A stretch of 64,000 nucleotides of DNA from Neoarius graeffei (GCF_027579695.1 NC_083583.1:18750257-18814256), one strand, 5' to 3'; positions 22,413 through 32,496 are shown, counted from the first letter of the stretch. Numbers and translations: made by a program. The notes: generated from the sequence alone by a model not told the origin.

Positions 22413-25400
22413 TTACTAATACTATTTAGAGTTGTTATTATTCAATGATATAGTACCTAGTACCTGAAACAGAAATGGACTTAATTGGGACTATGTGCTG
22501 ACAGAGGCATATACCAGAAGACTTGCAGCAGACCATTGGTGAACAGCAATTTTCAATTCTTGCCCCAAATTCTTAATCAAGTGGAGGTCTGGCATTTGAA
22601 TTGGCTCTTCTAGAATATTAAATGTCTTGGTGTCTCTTCAGTGTAGCTTTATCAGTAGCAGTAGCAGATCATCTTTGTAAGGTGAACCTCTCTTGCAGAC
22701 TATTGAGTTGCATTGTATTTAGATCCATCCATCTTGCTCTCAATTCTGACCAATTTCCTTGTCCCTAATGATGAAAAGCATCCCTATAGCACAATGATAC
22801 CACCACCATGCTTCACTGTAGGTATAGTGTTCTAAGAATGATGAGCAGGGTTGGGTTTCTTCCAAATGTACAGCAAGGCCAAAATGTATTGACAAAGAAA
22901 GGAATGTTTGTCGCAATTAAAAATGGCATCACTAAATGTTAGATATATCGTGTGGTGTAAATGGTAAAAACAATACATGGTAAAAACCCAGATTATATCC
23001 ACTTCAATTTCACACTGTAACATTACTAAATTTGAAAAGGTTCATGGTGGTGTAGTGGTTCAGTGTTCACGGGTGGCACGGTGGTGTAGTGATTAGCACT
23101 GTTGCCTCACAGCAAGAAGGCTCTGGGTTTGAGCCCAGCGGCTGATGATGACCTTGAGCAAGGGCACCTAACCCACAACTACTCCCTGGGTGCTGCAGCA
23201 TACCCACATGCCCACTGCTCTGGGTGTGTGTGGGTGTGTGTGTGTGTGTGCTCATTCCTCACTTGTGTGTTCACTGCTTCAGATGGATTAAATGCAGAGG
23301 TTAAATTTCACTGTGCTTAAGTCTGTGCTTGAGTGTACATGTGACAAATAAAGGCTTCTTGGTTTTTTCTTCTTCACTGGGGATAAATGGGAAAGCTGTG
23401 GCCCTCATGGTTAGAGAAGCATGGGACCAAAAGGTCACCAGTTTGATTTCCTAAACCAGCAAGAATGGCTGAAGTGCCCTTGAGCAAGGCACCTAACCCC
23501 CAACTGCTCATACTCAGACTGCTCTGAGTATATTATATGTCGCTCTGGATAAGCACGTCTGCTAAATGCCATTAATGTAATGTAAATACTGATACACTTT
23601 TTTTTGTTTGCTTCCTTACAGACTCTGTTCCACATAATCAACAGGAAGACAGGGGTTGTGGTGAAAACTAAGTTCTATGGGGATGCATTTGTGGTTTTCC
23701 ATCACATCAATGCCTACGAGGAGGATGGCCATGTGGTGTTTGACCTGATCACATATAAAGACAGCAGTCTCTATGACCTTTTCTACATTGATAACATGAA
23801 GCAGGATGCAGAGACATTCACCAAGATGAGTAAGGATTTTTCTCCACCAGTCTGTCAGAGATTTGTCATCCCTGTCAGTGCTGACCTCAAGGTAATTATC
23901 ATCCATAATAATATACCCCTGGTCATTTTTTAAGACTTATCTCAAGTGTTCTTGTCTTGGCATTATAGGAAAATCCACTGGACAAGAACATTGTGACACT
24001 AGAGGACACATCAGCTACAGCAGTGTTACAGAAAGACGGTTCCTTGTACTGTACTCCAGAAACACTGTTTCATGGTAAGAATCACAGTGTTTGATTTGCT
24101 TGATTTATTTTAAGTAGCTTCACTGGTCAAGCAGTTTGAATATCATTGCAATAACGCTGTATTAAAATATGCTGATGTTTGGATATCAGATGTGCAGTGC
24201 AGTTTGTCTGGCTTCTCTACAGGTTTAGAGTTACCTGGCATCAACTACCACTACAATGGGAAGAAGTACAGATATTTCTATGGCTCTATGATGGAGTGGT
24301 CACCTCAGGCAAATAAGGTAATATGCACATAAATTCTGTACATCTTAAACTTTGTGTAGATATAGTTCACTTGACATAAATTGACATTTATCAATGTATG
24401 TTGTAAATCTGGCAGGAATTTTTAGTTCATTTTTGCCTATAAAAACATTTATGCATAATGTTCCTAAGTTGGTAATAAATGAGGCCTCATATCTGGTCAG
24501 TGGTTGCCCTATGGCACCTTTCCATTGATGGTGTAGATAGGCACTGACTTGTTATGTACAGGCTACTATCATTAATTGTATGACAGTTAGGTCGATCCAA
24601 ATGATAAAATGGCCAGTGAAGGTAGGCCACTCACATCCTTGTCATTTTGAGACTGGACTATTGCAAGTTGCTCCTAGCAAGTCAACAACTGAGCACCATT
24701 CAACCTCTGCAACTGATCCAAAATCAACTGCAAATGCAACTGATCCAGAATCCAAGCTGCATGACTTGTTTTCAACCTTCCTCCCACATTACCCCATTGG
24801 TACATTCCTTCCATTGGTAACTGCCCACATCAGATTTGAAACAATGATGCTTGCCTACAAAGCCAAAAACGGACCAGCATCCACCTACCTTACAGCACTT
24901 TTCACGCCTCACACTGCAAACACTCCCTTTAATATCCTCTAGCACTGCTTGACTGGTTCCACCATCTCTGGTACAAGGAAGGCATGGATCAAGACTCTTC
25001 TCTGTTCTGGCACCTAGGTGGTGGAATGAATTTCCCCTCAATGTCTGAACAGATGAGTCACTGGTTTGAAACTTTCTTCAAATGACATCTGAAAACCTAC
25101 CTCTTCCTGAAGTACTTGTATCAGGATGCATTTACTGATACACCTCTGTCAAATGCCATAAATGCAAATTGAGTATAATCAATATAACCTAGAAAAGATG
25201 GTCAAAGTCAAAATCCCTCCTGCGTCAAGACCTGGTCTTCCCAGGCAGTCTCCCATGGCAGTACTAACCAGTCTTTTAAGGCGCATTGGGTGGCAGCGAT
25301 CTTGGTTTCTTTAGCTCTTCGGCCTCTCGCCTGTTACATAGCTAGGGTTACAGTGGGGGGCTTGTCCTCTGGTAACCGTGGGAGTTTGACTTCCTACTTG

Positions 25401-28254
25401 CATCTGTATTGCAGCATGCCTTGCCAGGTGGCAGTAGGTACCATTTTTATGATGGTCTTTGGTATGACCAGGTCATATCACAATCTCCCAGGCAAGAGGC
25501 TGACACACTAACCACTAGGCCAACTCACAGTAGAAAATATTGTACTGAGTGTATTTATTTACTGCTCCAAATATCAGTATCTGTATTCAATTTAAAACTG
25601 AAGTTGTGTGTGGTCAGTGATTTCTGGCTTTGACTGTTCCTCAACCTCAGTTCATAATTGGTCTCAACTAGAGATGTGCACTAAACCTCCTTGCTATATT
25701 TTCTAAAGAATTTACAGTGGTGCTTGAAAGTTTGTGAACCCTTTAGAATTTTCTATATTTCCGCATAAATATGACCTAAAACATCATCAGATTTTCACAC
25801 AAGTCCTAAAAGTAGATAAAGAGAACCCAGTTAAACAAATGAGACAAAAATATTATACTTGGTCATTTATTTATTGAGGAAAATGATCCAATATTACATA
25901 TCTGTGAATGGCAAAAGTATGTGAACCTCTAGGATTAGCAGTTAATTGGAAGGTGAAATTACAGTCAAGTGTTTCCAATCAATGGGATGACAATCAGGTG
26001 TGAGTGGGCACCCTGTTTTATTTAAAGAACAGGGATCTATCAAAGTCTGATCTTCACAACACATGTTTGTGGAAGTGTATCATGGCACAAACAAAGGAGA
26101 TTTCTGAGGACCTCAGAAAAAGCGTTGTTGATGCTCATCAGGCTGGAAAAGGTTACAAAACCATTTCTAAAGAGTTTGGACTCCACCAATCCACAGTCAG
26201 ACAGATTGTGTACAAATGGAGGAAATTCAAGACCATTGTTACCCTCCCCAGGAGTGGTTGACCAACAAAGATCACTCCAAGAGCAAGGCGTGTAATAGTC
26301 GGCGAGGTCACAAAGGACCCCAGGGTAACTTCTAAGCAACTGAAGGCCTCTCCCACATTGGCTAATGTTAATGTTCATGAGTCCACCATCAGGAGAACAC
26401 TTGGCAACAATGGTGTACATGGCAGGGTTGCAAGGAGAAAGCCACTGCTCTCCAAAAAGAACATTGCTGCTCGTCTGCAGTTTGCTAAAGATCACATGGA
26501 CAAGCCAGAAGGCAATTGGATACCATTTGGATACAAAATGTTTTGTGGACGGATGAGACCAAAATAGAACTTTTTGGTTTAAATGAGAAGCATTATGTTT
26601 GGAGAAAGGAAAACACTGCATTCCAGCATAAGAACCTTATCCCATCTGTGAAACATGGTGGTGGTAGTATCATGGTTTGGGCCTGTTTTGCCGCATCTGG
26701 GCCAGGACAGCTTGCCATCATTGATGGACCAATGAATTCTGAATTATACCAGTGAATTCCAAAGGAAAATGTCAGGACATCTGTCCATGAACTGAATCTC
26801 AAGAGAAGGTGGGTCATGCAGCAAGACAATGACCCTAAGCACACAAGTTGTTCTACCAAAGAATGGTTAAAGAAGAATAAAGTTAATGTTTTGGAATGGC
26901 CAAGTGTTAAGGGTGGCAATATGTGGTGAGTTAGGATCCAATAGCAGAACACAAACCAGAAAATCCAATGAATAAAAAATGATTTAATTAAAGTCCAAAA
27001 AAAAGAGTCAACAAACAAAAATTGCAAAAATAATCCAGACAACAATGAGGTAGACAAAAACAAAGTGTTAATATGAAAAAACATGAAAAATAGTTCAGAC
27101 AACAACCATAGTGCAAAAAACAAGAAAAAAAGACAAACGTGAGCACAAAAAACTGTGGCTAAGGCTAGGCAAAACAGAGAGCAAAAATCAGGAAGCAAAA
27201 ACTGGCACATAGCCAACATGAGAAACAGACAAGACGTTCTGGCAAAGTCCCCTTCTGAGAACAGCCTATTTATACACAGCAGAGCAGACCAGGAAGTGAA
27301 TGCCGGCAAGATGGAAGTCCCATCCCGGATCCGGATTGCACTGAACTGGGAAATAGTAAATCTCCAGAGTGGAAGTCCAGGGCGGATCATGACACCAAGT
27401 CAGAAGTCCTGACCTTAATCCAATTGAAATGTTGTGGAAGGACCTGAAGTGAGCAGTTCATGTGAGGAAACCCACCAACATCCCAGAGTTGAAGCTGTTC
27501 TGTATGGAGGAATGGGCTAAAATTCCTCCAAGCCGGTGTGCAGGACTGATCAACAGTTACCGGAAACGTTTAGTTGCAGTTATTGCTGCACAAGGGGGTC
27601 ATACCAGATACTGAAAGCAAAGGTTCACATACTTTTGCCACTGACAGATATGTAATATTGGATCATTTTCCTCAATAAATAAATGACCAAGTATAATATT
27701 TTTGTCTCATTTGTTTAACTGGTTTCTCTTTATTTACTTTTAGGACTTGTGTCAAAATCTGATGTTTTAGGTCATATTTATGCAGAAATATAGAAAATTC
27801 TAAAGGGTTCTGTGGCAGTGGGGGCATGGCCAAGCGTTGGTCTGTGAATGGAGGGCAGAGTCAGGGAAGGTAAGTGGTGGAATCACTGCACTTGATGGGA
27901 ATTAACCTGTGTTTGTGTGTCTTCCCCAGTGACCGCGCCCTTGTCAGATACTACAGGTTCACAAACTTTCAAGCACCACTGTAGCTGGTTCTAACTTCCA
28001 AAATATCAACAAACTAATAGCCAAATTTAAACCACTGCAACCCTGACCAGGCAGTAACTAAGGATGAATGAATGAACACTGTAAATCAAGTAGGACCATC
28101 ATAACATGTTAATGGTCATGTTAATGAACAGTTCATATTGATATCTGACATCTTGCTCACACCGACAATGTACAAAGCTCTTGCCTGTGTGATGTTTCTG
28201 TTCCACTCCAGTCCTAATCTATAACTCTAATTTGAGCCTTTATTAAACACTTTG

Positions 28255-28291
<37 letters not shown>

Positions 28292-28819
28292 ATACCAATA
28301 GTGTGCCTCCAATTCATATCTGTATCTGTTTAGAACAGATTATCTGCTCATTCCAAATAATGTATTCGTATTCATTTAAATTCCTAATATTGATAATAGT
28401 AATTTAATCTTGATGGTAAATCCTTGAGCAGATCGCAAAAGTGGACACAAGTACCAAAACACACCTAGAATGGACAGAAGAAGATTACTACCCATCAGAA
28501 CCAAAGTTTGTGGCATCACCAGGTGCTGTGGATGAGGATGACGGTAAACATATGGAATACATTGCAAATTATAACATTATATTATAAAGCAAATATCTAT
28601 GAATTCCAGTTCCAGTTGGGTAATTAAGGGCAATACTTGGTTTCTTTCTCTTTAGGTGTTATCTTGTCATCCGTGATCTCAGTCAATCCGGAAAAGCCAT
28701 CCTTCATGTTGGTGCTGGATGCAAAGACCTTCCAGGAGATCGCTCGTGCCTCAATTAACGGTTCTGTTCACCTGGACTTGCATGGACTTTTCATCCCTCA
28801 GGAATCTGAACTGAAATAA
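15689..28819 (+). CDS. bco1l: Beta-carotene 15,15'-oxygenase 1-like, complete, 11 coding exons
   Basis: Carotenoid cleavage oxygenase family: cytosolic non-haem iron enzyme that cleaves beta-carotene centrally to two retinal. Exons: 15689-15752, 18333-18461, 20771-20900, 20991-21138, 21333-21498, 21921-22132, 23622-23891, 23969-24074, 24223-24317, 28432-28543 and 28656-28819. They total 1596 nt, 531 codons plus stop, close to the 547 of human BCO1. The four expected iron-binding histidines are present: H172 (AHPHYD), H239 (YFHSFG), the H310/H311 pair ([12 protein letters not shown]) and H520 (DLHGLF). Acidic EEDG and EDTSA regions are conserved. All introns are GT-AG and phases fit. It is one of two tandem BCO1 genes. 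This copy is the more divergent around residues 190-225, hence the -l label, which is provisional. Confidence 0.87.
15979..17636 (-). mobile_element. Tc1-like element in bco1l intron 1
   Basis: Ends CAGTTAGGTCCATAAATATT and its inverse AATATATATGGACCTAACTG, flanked by TA. The long inverted repeats have a second internal repeat (IR/DR layout). 1658 bp, minus orientation relative to bco1l. Confidence 0.88.
16232..17280 (-). pseudogene. Tc1-like transposase, frameshifted near N-terminus
   Basis: The 317-codon main frame keeps the catalytic triad: D in LWTDETKI, D in QMDNDPKH, E in [11 protein letters not shown]. The N-terminal start ([13 protein letters not shown], 17280) is in another frame, lost at an A-run near 17225. 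A (GAAA)n run at about 17130-17155 (RKKERKKES in protein) is a further expansion. Dead but young-looking. Confidence 0.85.
17640..18332. other. bco1l intron 1, 3' part
   Basis: AT-rich intron sequence up to the exon 2 acceptor. No repeat boundary or coding signal recognised apart from short T-runs. Confidence 0.4.
18333..18461 (+). CDS. bco1l: bco1l exon 2
   Basis: Acceptor TTCATGAAG (weak tract), donor CATG|GTAGGT. Encodes [18 protein letters not shown] and [14 protein letters not shown], the family N-terminal signature. Length 129 nt, equal to the tandem copy. Confidence 0.9.
18509..20664. mobile_element. Composite hAT-like insertion in bco1l intron 2
   Basis: Ends CAGGGGCGTA and TACGCCCCTG are inverted copies. 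The outside bases CTAGTACC and CTAGTAAT match in 6 of 8, as expected for an aged 8-bp hAT target duplication. It has no transposase. A second element appears nested at about 19725-20656 with TAGAGTACAGTGG / CCACTCTACTCTA ends and GGGGTAAAA-type motifs. Inferred, not aligned. Confidence 0.5.
20771..20900 (+). CDS. bco1l: bco1l exon 3
   Basis: Acceptor T-tract then GCCAG, donor CAAA|GTAATT. Encodes [13 protein letters not shown] and [17 protein letters not shown]. 130 nt, equal to the tandem copy. Confidence 0.92.
20991..21138 (+). CDS. bco1l: bco1l exon 4
   Basis: Acceptor CTTTTTTCAG, donor AAGA|GTAAGT. Encodes [13 protein letters not shown] and [18 protein letters not shown]. 148 nt, equal to the tandem copy. 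Confidence 0.92.
21171..21258 (-). mobile_element. Short 5'-truncated SINE (family 1)
   Basis: (CCATC)n on the plus strand followed by the family-1 3' segment GGGTCGCAGGCAAGCTGGAG. Only about 88 bp long. It lies between bco1l exons 4 and 5. Confidence 0.65.
21333..21498 (+). CDS. bco1l: bco1l exon 5 (iron ligand H172)
   Basis: Acceptor CTGTTTCAG, donor AAAC|GTATGT. Holds [18 protein letters not shown] with the first iron-binding His. The 3' part ([10 protein letters not shown] and MTSDIKDDK) differs most from other BCO1 proteins. Confidence 0.9.
21499..21920. other. bco1l intron 5
   Basis: AT-rich, with an (ATT)n run near 21833-21857 just before the exon 6 acceptor. No other feature seen. 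Confidence 0.5.
21921..22132 (+). CDS. bco1l: bco1l exon 6 (iron ligand H239)
   Basis: Acceptor TATATTATAG, donor GTT|GTAAGC. Contains [20 protein letters not shown] with the second iron-binding His and [10 protein letters not shown]. Confidence 0.9.
22328..22411. repeat. (TA)n(CA)n microsatellite
   Basis: About 34 TA units followed by CA units, in bco1l intron 6. Confidence 0.95.
23070..23372 (+). mobile_element. tRNA-derived SINE (family 3)
   Basis: A family-1-like tRNA head (GGTGGCACGGTGGTGTAGTG) joins a different body: CTTGAGCAAGGGCACCTAAC, a GT-rich stretch, and a 3' end reading GTGACAAATAAAGGCTTCTT. The same 3' end with a (TTC)n tail recurs at 30895-30945. Confidence 0.65.
23398..23585 (+). 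mobile_element. tRNA-derived SINE (family 4)
   Basis: Head GGTTAGAGAAGCATGGGACC with B-box-like CCAGTTTGATTTCC, shared GAGCAAGGCACCTAACCCCC core, and 3' end TCTGGATAAGCACGTCTGCT ... ATGTAATGTAA. Directly upstream of bco1l exon 7. Confidence 0.65.
23622..23891 (+). CDS. bco1l: bco1l exon 7 (iron ligand H310/311)
   Basis: Acceptor CTTCCTTACAG, donor CAAG|GTAATT. Contains [19 protein letters not shown] and [18 protein letters not shown]. Longer than the tandem copy by about 18-21 nt in a surface loop ([14 protein letters not shown]). Confidence 0.92.
23969..24074 (+). CDS. bco1l: bco1l exon 8
   Basis: Acceptor GGCATTATAG, donor CATG|GTAAGA. 106 nt, the same as exon 8 of the tandem copy. Encodes [20 protein letters not shown]. 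Confidence 0.9.
24223..24317 (+). CDS. bco1l: bco1l exon 9
   Basis: Acceptor TTCTCTACAG, donor AAG|GTAATA. Encodes [20 protein letters not shown]. The following intron is 4.1 kb because of a Tc1 element with nested LTRs. Confidence 0.9.
24640..25170 (+). pseudogene. Relic of a LINE (L2/Rex-like) C-terminus
   Basis: A stretch at about 24820-24920 reads [20 protein letters not shown] then [11 protein letters not shown]. This resembles the conserved 3' end of fish L2/Rex-type reverse transcriptase genes. Otherwise full of stops. In bco1l intron 9. Confidence 0.5.
25190..25532 (-). mobile_element. tRNA-derived SINE (family 2), minus
   Basis: Reverse complement of the 1783-2091 family: GGCCTAGTGGTTAGTGTGTC at its 5' end and GGATTTTGACTTTGACC at its 3' end. 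Confidence 0.65.
26082..27614 (+). pseudogene. Tc1-like transposase broken by stop, indel and LTR
   Basis: Starts [17 protein letters not shown] replaces the Arg codon after LPRSG (26259-26261). A frame change follows at the KPEGNW region near 26515. The frame is then split before SPDLNPIE by the solo LTR at 26905-27394. Remains continue to TGA at 27614. Confidence 0.85.
26905..27394 (-). mobile_element. Solo LTR nested in the Tc1 transposase
   Basis: TGTTAAGG...TGACA, TG..CA ends, 490 bp, with 5-bp target duplication CCAAG (26900-26904, 27395-27399). A TATAAATAG box at 27274-27266 (minus) suggests the promoter reads minus. Confidence 0.75.
27811..27955. mobile_element. Short solo-LTR-like insertion in the Tc1 right TIR
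   Basis: TGTGGCAG...CTACA, 145 bp, TG..CA ends, duplicated target GGTTC on both sides (27806-27810, 27956-27960). Only the first 8 bases resemble the LTR at 51861. Confidence 0.65.
28255..28293. repeat. (TAAA)n microsatellite
   Basis: Nine or so TAAA units in bco1l intron 9, shortly before exon 10. Confidence 0.95.
28432..28543 (+). CDS. bco1l: bco1l exon 10
   Basis: Acceptor CCTTGAGCAG, donor GACG|GTAAAC. Encodes [20 protein letters not shown] and the acidic DEDDG end. Confidence 0.9.
28656..28819 (+). CDS. bco1l: bco1l exon 11 (iron ligand H520, stop)
   Basis: Acceptor TTCTCTTTAG. Encodes [20 protein letters not shown] and [13 protein letters not shown] with the fourth iron His, then TAA at 28817-28819. 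Confidence 0.93.
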
Positions 28820-28923
28820 AATCAAATAACATTTCTGGAAACATGCTTATTTAATCATGCTGTTTACTTTATCAACCTGTGGCATAGATGTCAAAGATCA
28901 CAGTTCACCACTTTCTTTTGCGC

Positions 28924-28929
28924 AATAAA
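28924..28929 (+). terminator. bco1l polyadenylation signal
   Basis: AATAAA 105 bp after the stop codon, the first canonical hexamer downstream. The cleavage site would be about 15-25 bp further on. Confidence 0.65.
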
Positions 28930-28949
28930 CACATGGTGTTAAATCTTGC

Positions 28950-29907
28950 ATGCAGCTTTTGATAAACATCTACTTTGACACTGTAATACAGTCCATGCTT
29001 GTAAGTGAAAAACATTCTAGAATACTTTTAGTGCATGTTCCCATTTGTTTATGAAACAGAGCAGTTTTAATATCTTTCTTGCAAAATTCATTCTGTGTGT
29101 GTGTGTGTGTGTGTATGTGTGTGTGTGTTGACCTAGCCTTGACTTTGATATGAACAAGTACAAAGTACAGAGAAACACCAAAAATGACTGTCTGAGGTAC
29201 AAGTCAGAACTACTCTAAAGTAAAAGTAACCAGCTGTTAAATATCATAAATAGTTTAAAGATTTTTAGAGATTATCTTTTAATTTGACAGCAGTTTGCCT
29301 TAAATCAGATCTCCTACAGAGAAAAAAAAAACATTAAGCACTTTAGCGGCTGACTTTAAGGCACCTCATGCTATCAAAACAGAGCAGAGGAGGAAATAAG
29401 AAGATAAAATGCATATACAAGGTTAGTCAAAAGTATGTTCACACTAATGGATTATTTTTCTCCTGCAGATAGACGTACGCCATGGGTGACAGATTAAATG
29501 GTACTGTTGCTCGCTGGTTTGTGTGTGTTGAACATGATGGCAAACAGGTTGAGACCATCTTGTAAATCATCTTGTACATATGATGTATGCTTTGTGAATA
29601 AATGGTTTCTACCATTTAAGTGTTAACATAATTTTGACTCATCCTGTATTAATGCAAAAAGACGCTGTTGACATACTTTCACCTGATATACCCTCATATT
29701 AAATGGATAAAGTACAGGAGCATACACCAGAGAAATTTGCTAGCCATGTTAGCATGCTAAATAAAACAAACCAGAGAATTAAGGGTTCAGGTATTCCCAA
29801 ACTCGGTGGGGTCATTAGATTTACAAATGGTGTTTGTAAAAGTGTAAAAGAAACACACAATCTCTTCTTTTGTTTCATTCATTTAATTTAAAATTAATAT
29901 TAGAAAT
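28950..29907. other. Intergenic between bco1l and the retroelement cluster
   Basis: Contains a (TG)n run at 29094-29129. No gene or clear mobile element recognised. Confidence 0.4.
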
Positions 29908-29909
29908 AC

Positions 29910-30440
29910 TTAAAGGTCATAGGCAATGGTTGGAGGTGAAACGTAGAATATCAACTTTATTGTCTAGAAGAACAACTCAAAAAGCGAATTCAGTCTTCCT
30001 AGTGTCTAATTTGCACCCTAAAATTGAATAAAATGGTTAAAATATACTGTTTTGCCCAATTTCCGAAGGTTTGTTTACATCTCACTTATGCGCACTTTCA
30101 CCGCCAGGGGACCGTCGTCGTGATGTCATTCAAGCCAAACAGACCGGGAGCAGCTCTGTGTTTACTTGTGAACTGAGCACACGTGTACGGACTTTGGTCA
30201 TGAGAGGTTGTGTAAAATGTCTGAAAGCGATAGCGATTTTGAAGTCAGAACTCTCTAAATTGAATATCGAGAGGTGAAACCATATATGTATGAACCTATG
30301 GCCGTTGCAAAGCAATCGGTGAATGTGGCTCACTGGTTTGACCGTGCAGCCTCGGAATCGGACAGCGACTCGGCCGACTCTGATCGCAGTGACCCCGGAC
30401 CTCAACAAGACTCGCGCCCAAATGATTTATCCTGGTAGTT
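29910..30440 (+). pseudogene. Possible DNA-transposon-associated protein fragment
   Basis: After an ATG at 30219 the frame gives MSESDSDFEVR, a stop, then in the same frame EVKPYMYEPMA and an acidic SESDSDSADSD stretch, ending at TAG near 30438. This resembles the N-terminus of fish transposon-linked proteins with a P2X7-tail-like domain. The diagnostic cysteine cluster is not present here. Confidence 0.3.
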
Positions 30441-31300
30441 ATGATAAATTCCTACTTTCGTCGTAATACTAAATAAGAGCCCTTTTGAAGAATAATTAAA
30501 TCGCCCTCCCAAGTGGATATAGGTACCGATTACTTGACAGTGCGCCTGTAGGCCACATTAGCCTGCCATCCGTGGCATTATACTATTTATAGCCTACTCT
30601 AAGCGAGGAAATATCCCTTTTGTCTCATTTCCACAATGATTGTACAGGATCCCTCAGGATTCTTGACTTGTCAATTGCAAGCAAAAGTAAAAATGTTTAC
30701 CTCCAATCTTCTCCTTTTTGCTTGAGCGTTGCTGGTCCGTTTCTTCTTTGACTGCTTGATTTTATTTCACAAGCACAATCCACTCTCTCCGCCTCTTCTC
30801 CTCTTCCGGAAAAAAACGACCCTCTGGCTTTACGCGCACAGTCCACTCTCTCTGCCTCGTCTCCTCTTCCAGAAAATGCAGAGCAGGAATTTTGCTGTAC
30901 TTGAGTGTACATGTGACAAATAAAGGCTTCTTCTTCTTCTTTTTAAAAAAGTGACAAAAGTTTCTAAATAGTGTTGTGTCATGAATCACATACTATTGTA
31001 GACTGTTATTGTGTACTAATACTAAGTGGTTTCTCTGTTACAATAAAAAACAAACAAACAAACAAAAAAACCTCTCTGTTGTCGCCTTCAAACCAACCAA
31101 GAGGTCTGTTTAGGGTACCAGCATTCTGTATTTTCTAGATTAGTAAGTATGTTTTATAAGAAACATCTTGAACATTATCAGAATGTCTGATGTCTTTGAC
31201 TACTTAGTCCTAATTGCAGAAAATTGCTTTATTCTATTTTTGGAGTTACACAATGCCTTTAATACTGTTGGATATGAATTTATTTTCATTTACTTTCTGC
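30440..31300. other. Intergenic, with a short tandem duplication
   Basis: About 30776-30870 has two copies of a ~65-bp unit containing CCACTCTCTCYGCCTCKTCT. A SINE family 3 tail is at 30895-30945. Nothing else was recognised. Confidence 0.4.
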
Positions 31301-31701
31301 TCTTTAGAGCAGGGACAAGGTTTGCAATGGGAGTGACAAGGTTGGACAGGATAAGGAACGAGCACACCAGGGGGACAGCACATGAATGAATGAACCCTTT
31401 ATTATCACTGTACCAGTGAAATTGACCATCAACCTGTCCTTACATACATGCATACACATAATTGACAGAGGGGGAGTAGACAGGACAGGAAGACAGGGAA
31501 AAAAGAAAATTACAGAGAACAAAAGGAAAGGAGAGGAGAAAAAAAAGCACCCCCACCCTATGCTCCTGTGAGGAGTACAGTGTGGGAGCATTAAAAAAAA
31601 CCTCAGCACATAAGCACAAAAAAAAACCACAAGTACACTTTACAACATGAAAACCACATAAGCACAAAATAACACAAGGACACATTACAACATGAAAACA
31701 C

Positions 31702-31785
31702 GGGACTTGGGGGGGAAGGGGGGGGGAAAAGGGGGGCGATCAGGGGTGGTAAGGGGGGGTAGGGGGGGAGGGGAGGAGGTAGAGG
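31702..31785 (+). repeat. G-run cluster (quadruplex-prone)
   Basis: More than eight runs of at least four G in 84 bp on the plus strand, within the 3' UTR of the minus-strand retroelement. Confidence 0.8.
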
Positions 31786-32043
31786 TAACCCAGCGCAAGC
31801 AAGCAGCTGTCCGCTCCTGCAGCCATGAGGGTGCTAGTTACGCACCTGCTTGTCACACTGGGGGTGAGAGCAGTGACCACAGGAAGTGGGGGAAGGAATA
31901 CGAGAGAGTCTAAAAGCAGTGTTCTCCAGGGGAACTATTGTCCCAGCAATGACCTTGGCCAAGGCCAGTGCTGGCTAGGGAGCCAAAATAGATAAGATTG
32001 GAATTTGTTTGGTCTTAGCGAGCAGATGCATTCTTCTGCAAGC

Positions 32044-32496
32044 CTACGCCACATGTCCACTATGTCCATCTTGGTCTCCAAAACGATCTAATTTCCATTG
32101 CAAAGCCGAAAGCTTCTCCAAGATATTATCCATGTTGTGGTTCAAGTTCTGAATAGCCACAGTCTGAGTGCCGACAGCTCTGCCCACCACTTCAATCATG
32201 TCAGGCAGCTTTATGGGGCTTTGAACAGCTGTCACCATTTTCTGATTTCCTCGATAAACCAGGGCAATGCCTAATCCAATCAGCAAAAGTCCTGTAATCA
32301 TGGTTCCAAATAGGTAGATGTCTTCAATGTCCTCCACAGAAAGAACCGCCAGGCACACGACCCGCCACTTCTCCCATGCATCCATCATGTAGCCAGCTGC
32401 GAACATTCCAGCAGGACAAGCTGGTTCCCCCGAACCCAGGCTTCTCATTGAGAAGATTGTGTCAATTGCGTGAAGAGACCAGTTTATCAATTCCAT
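32044..32496 (-). CDS. One-span membrane protein ORF inside the retroelement
   Basis: 150 codons. The start at 32496 is chosen because AAAACCATGG is a strong Kozak context; an upstream in-frame ATG at 32517 is weaker. Residues about 1-60 have MELINWSLH, conserved-looking CPAG and a WEKWR motif. Residues about 62-86 are one strongly hydrophobic segment (LFGTMITGLLLIGLGIALVY). After it comes a region with heptad-like spacing (NLNHNMDNILEKLSALQWKL) that could be a coiled coil. I do not recognise the family. It may be an ORF1-type protein of a retroelement or a captured cellular gene. Confidence 0.5.
   Translation of the reverse strand: MELINWSLHAIDTIFSMRSLGSGEPACPAGMFAAGYMMDAWEKWRVVCLAVLSVEDIEDIYLFGTMITGLLLIGLGIALVYRGNQKMVTAVQSPIKLPDMIEVVGRAVGTQTVAIQNLNHNMDNILEKLSALQWKLDRFGDQDGHSGHVA

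Larger units (their letters stand above)
25715..27981 (+). mobile_element. Tc1-like element carrying two nested solo LTRs
   Basis: Ends CAGTGGTGCTTGAAAGTTTG and its inverse, flanked by TA (25713-25714, 27982-27983). Without the two insertions it would be about 1.6 kb, the same family as 48189-49798 and 56995-59316. Lies in bco1l intron 9. Confidence 0.88.

Noticed and set aside
23070-23150. A tRNA gene
   Set aside because: A- and B-box-like words are present, but the sequence does not fold to a full cloverleaf by eye and is the head of a dispersed SINE.
26593-27390. 265-codon minus-strand ORF rich in Phe/Leu
   Set aside because: It spans the border between Tc1 sequence and a solo LTR, and its hydrophobic composition comes from reading A-rich LTR sequence backwards.
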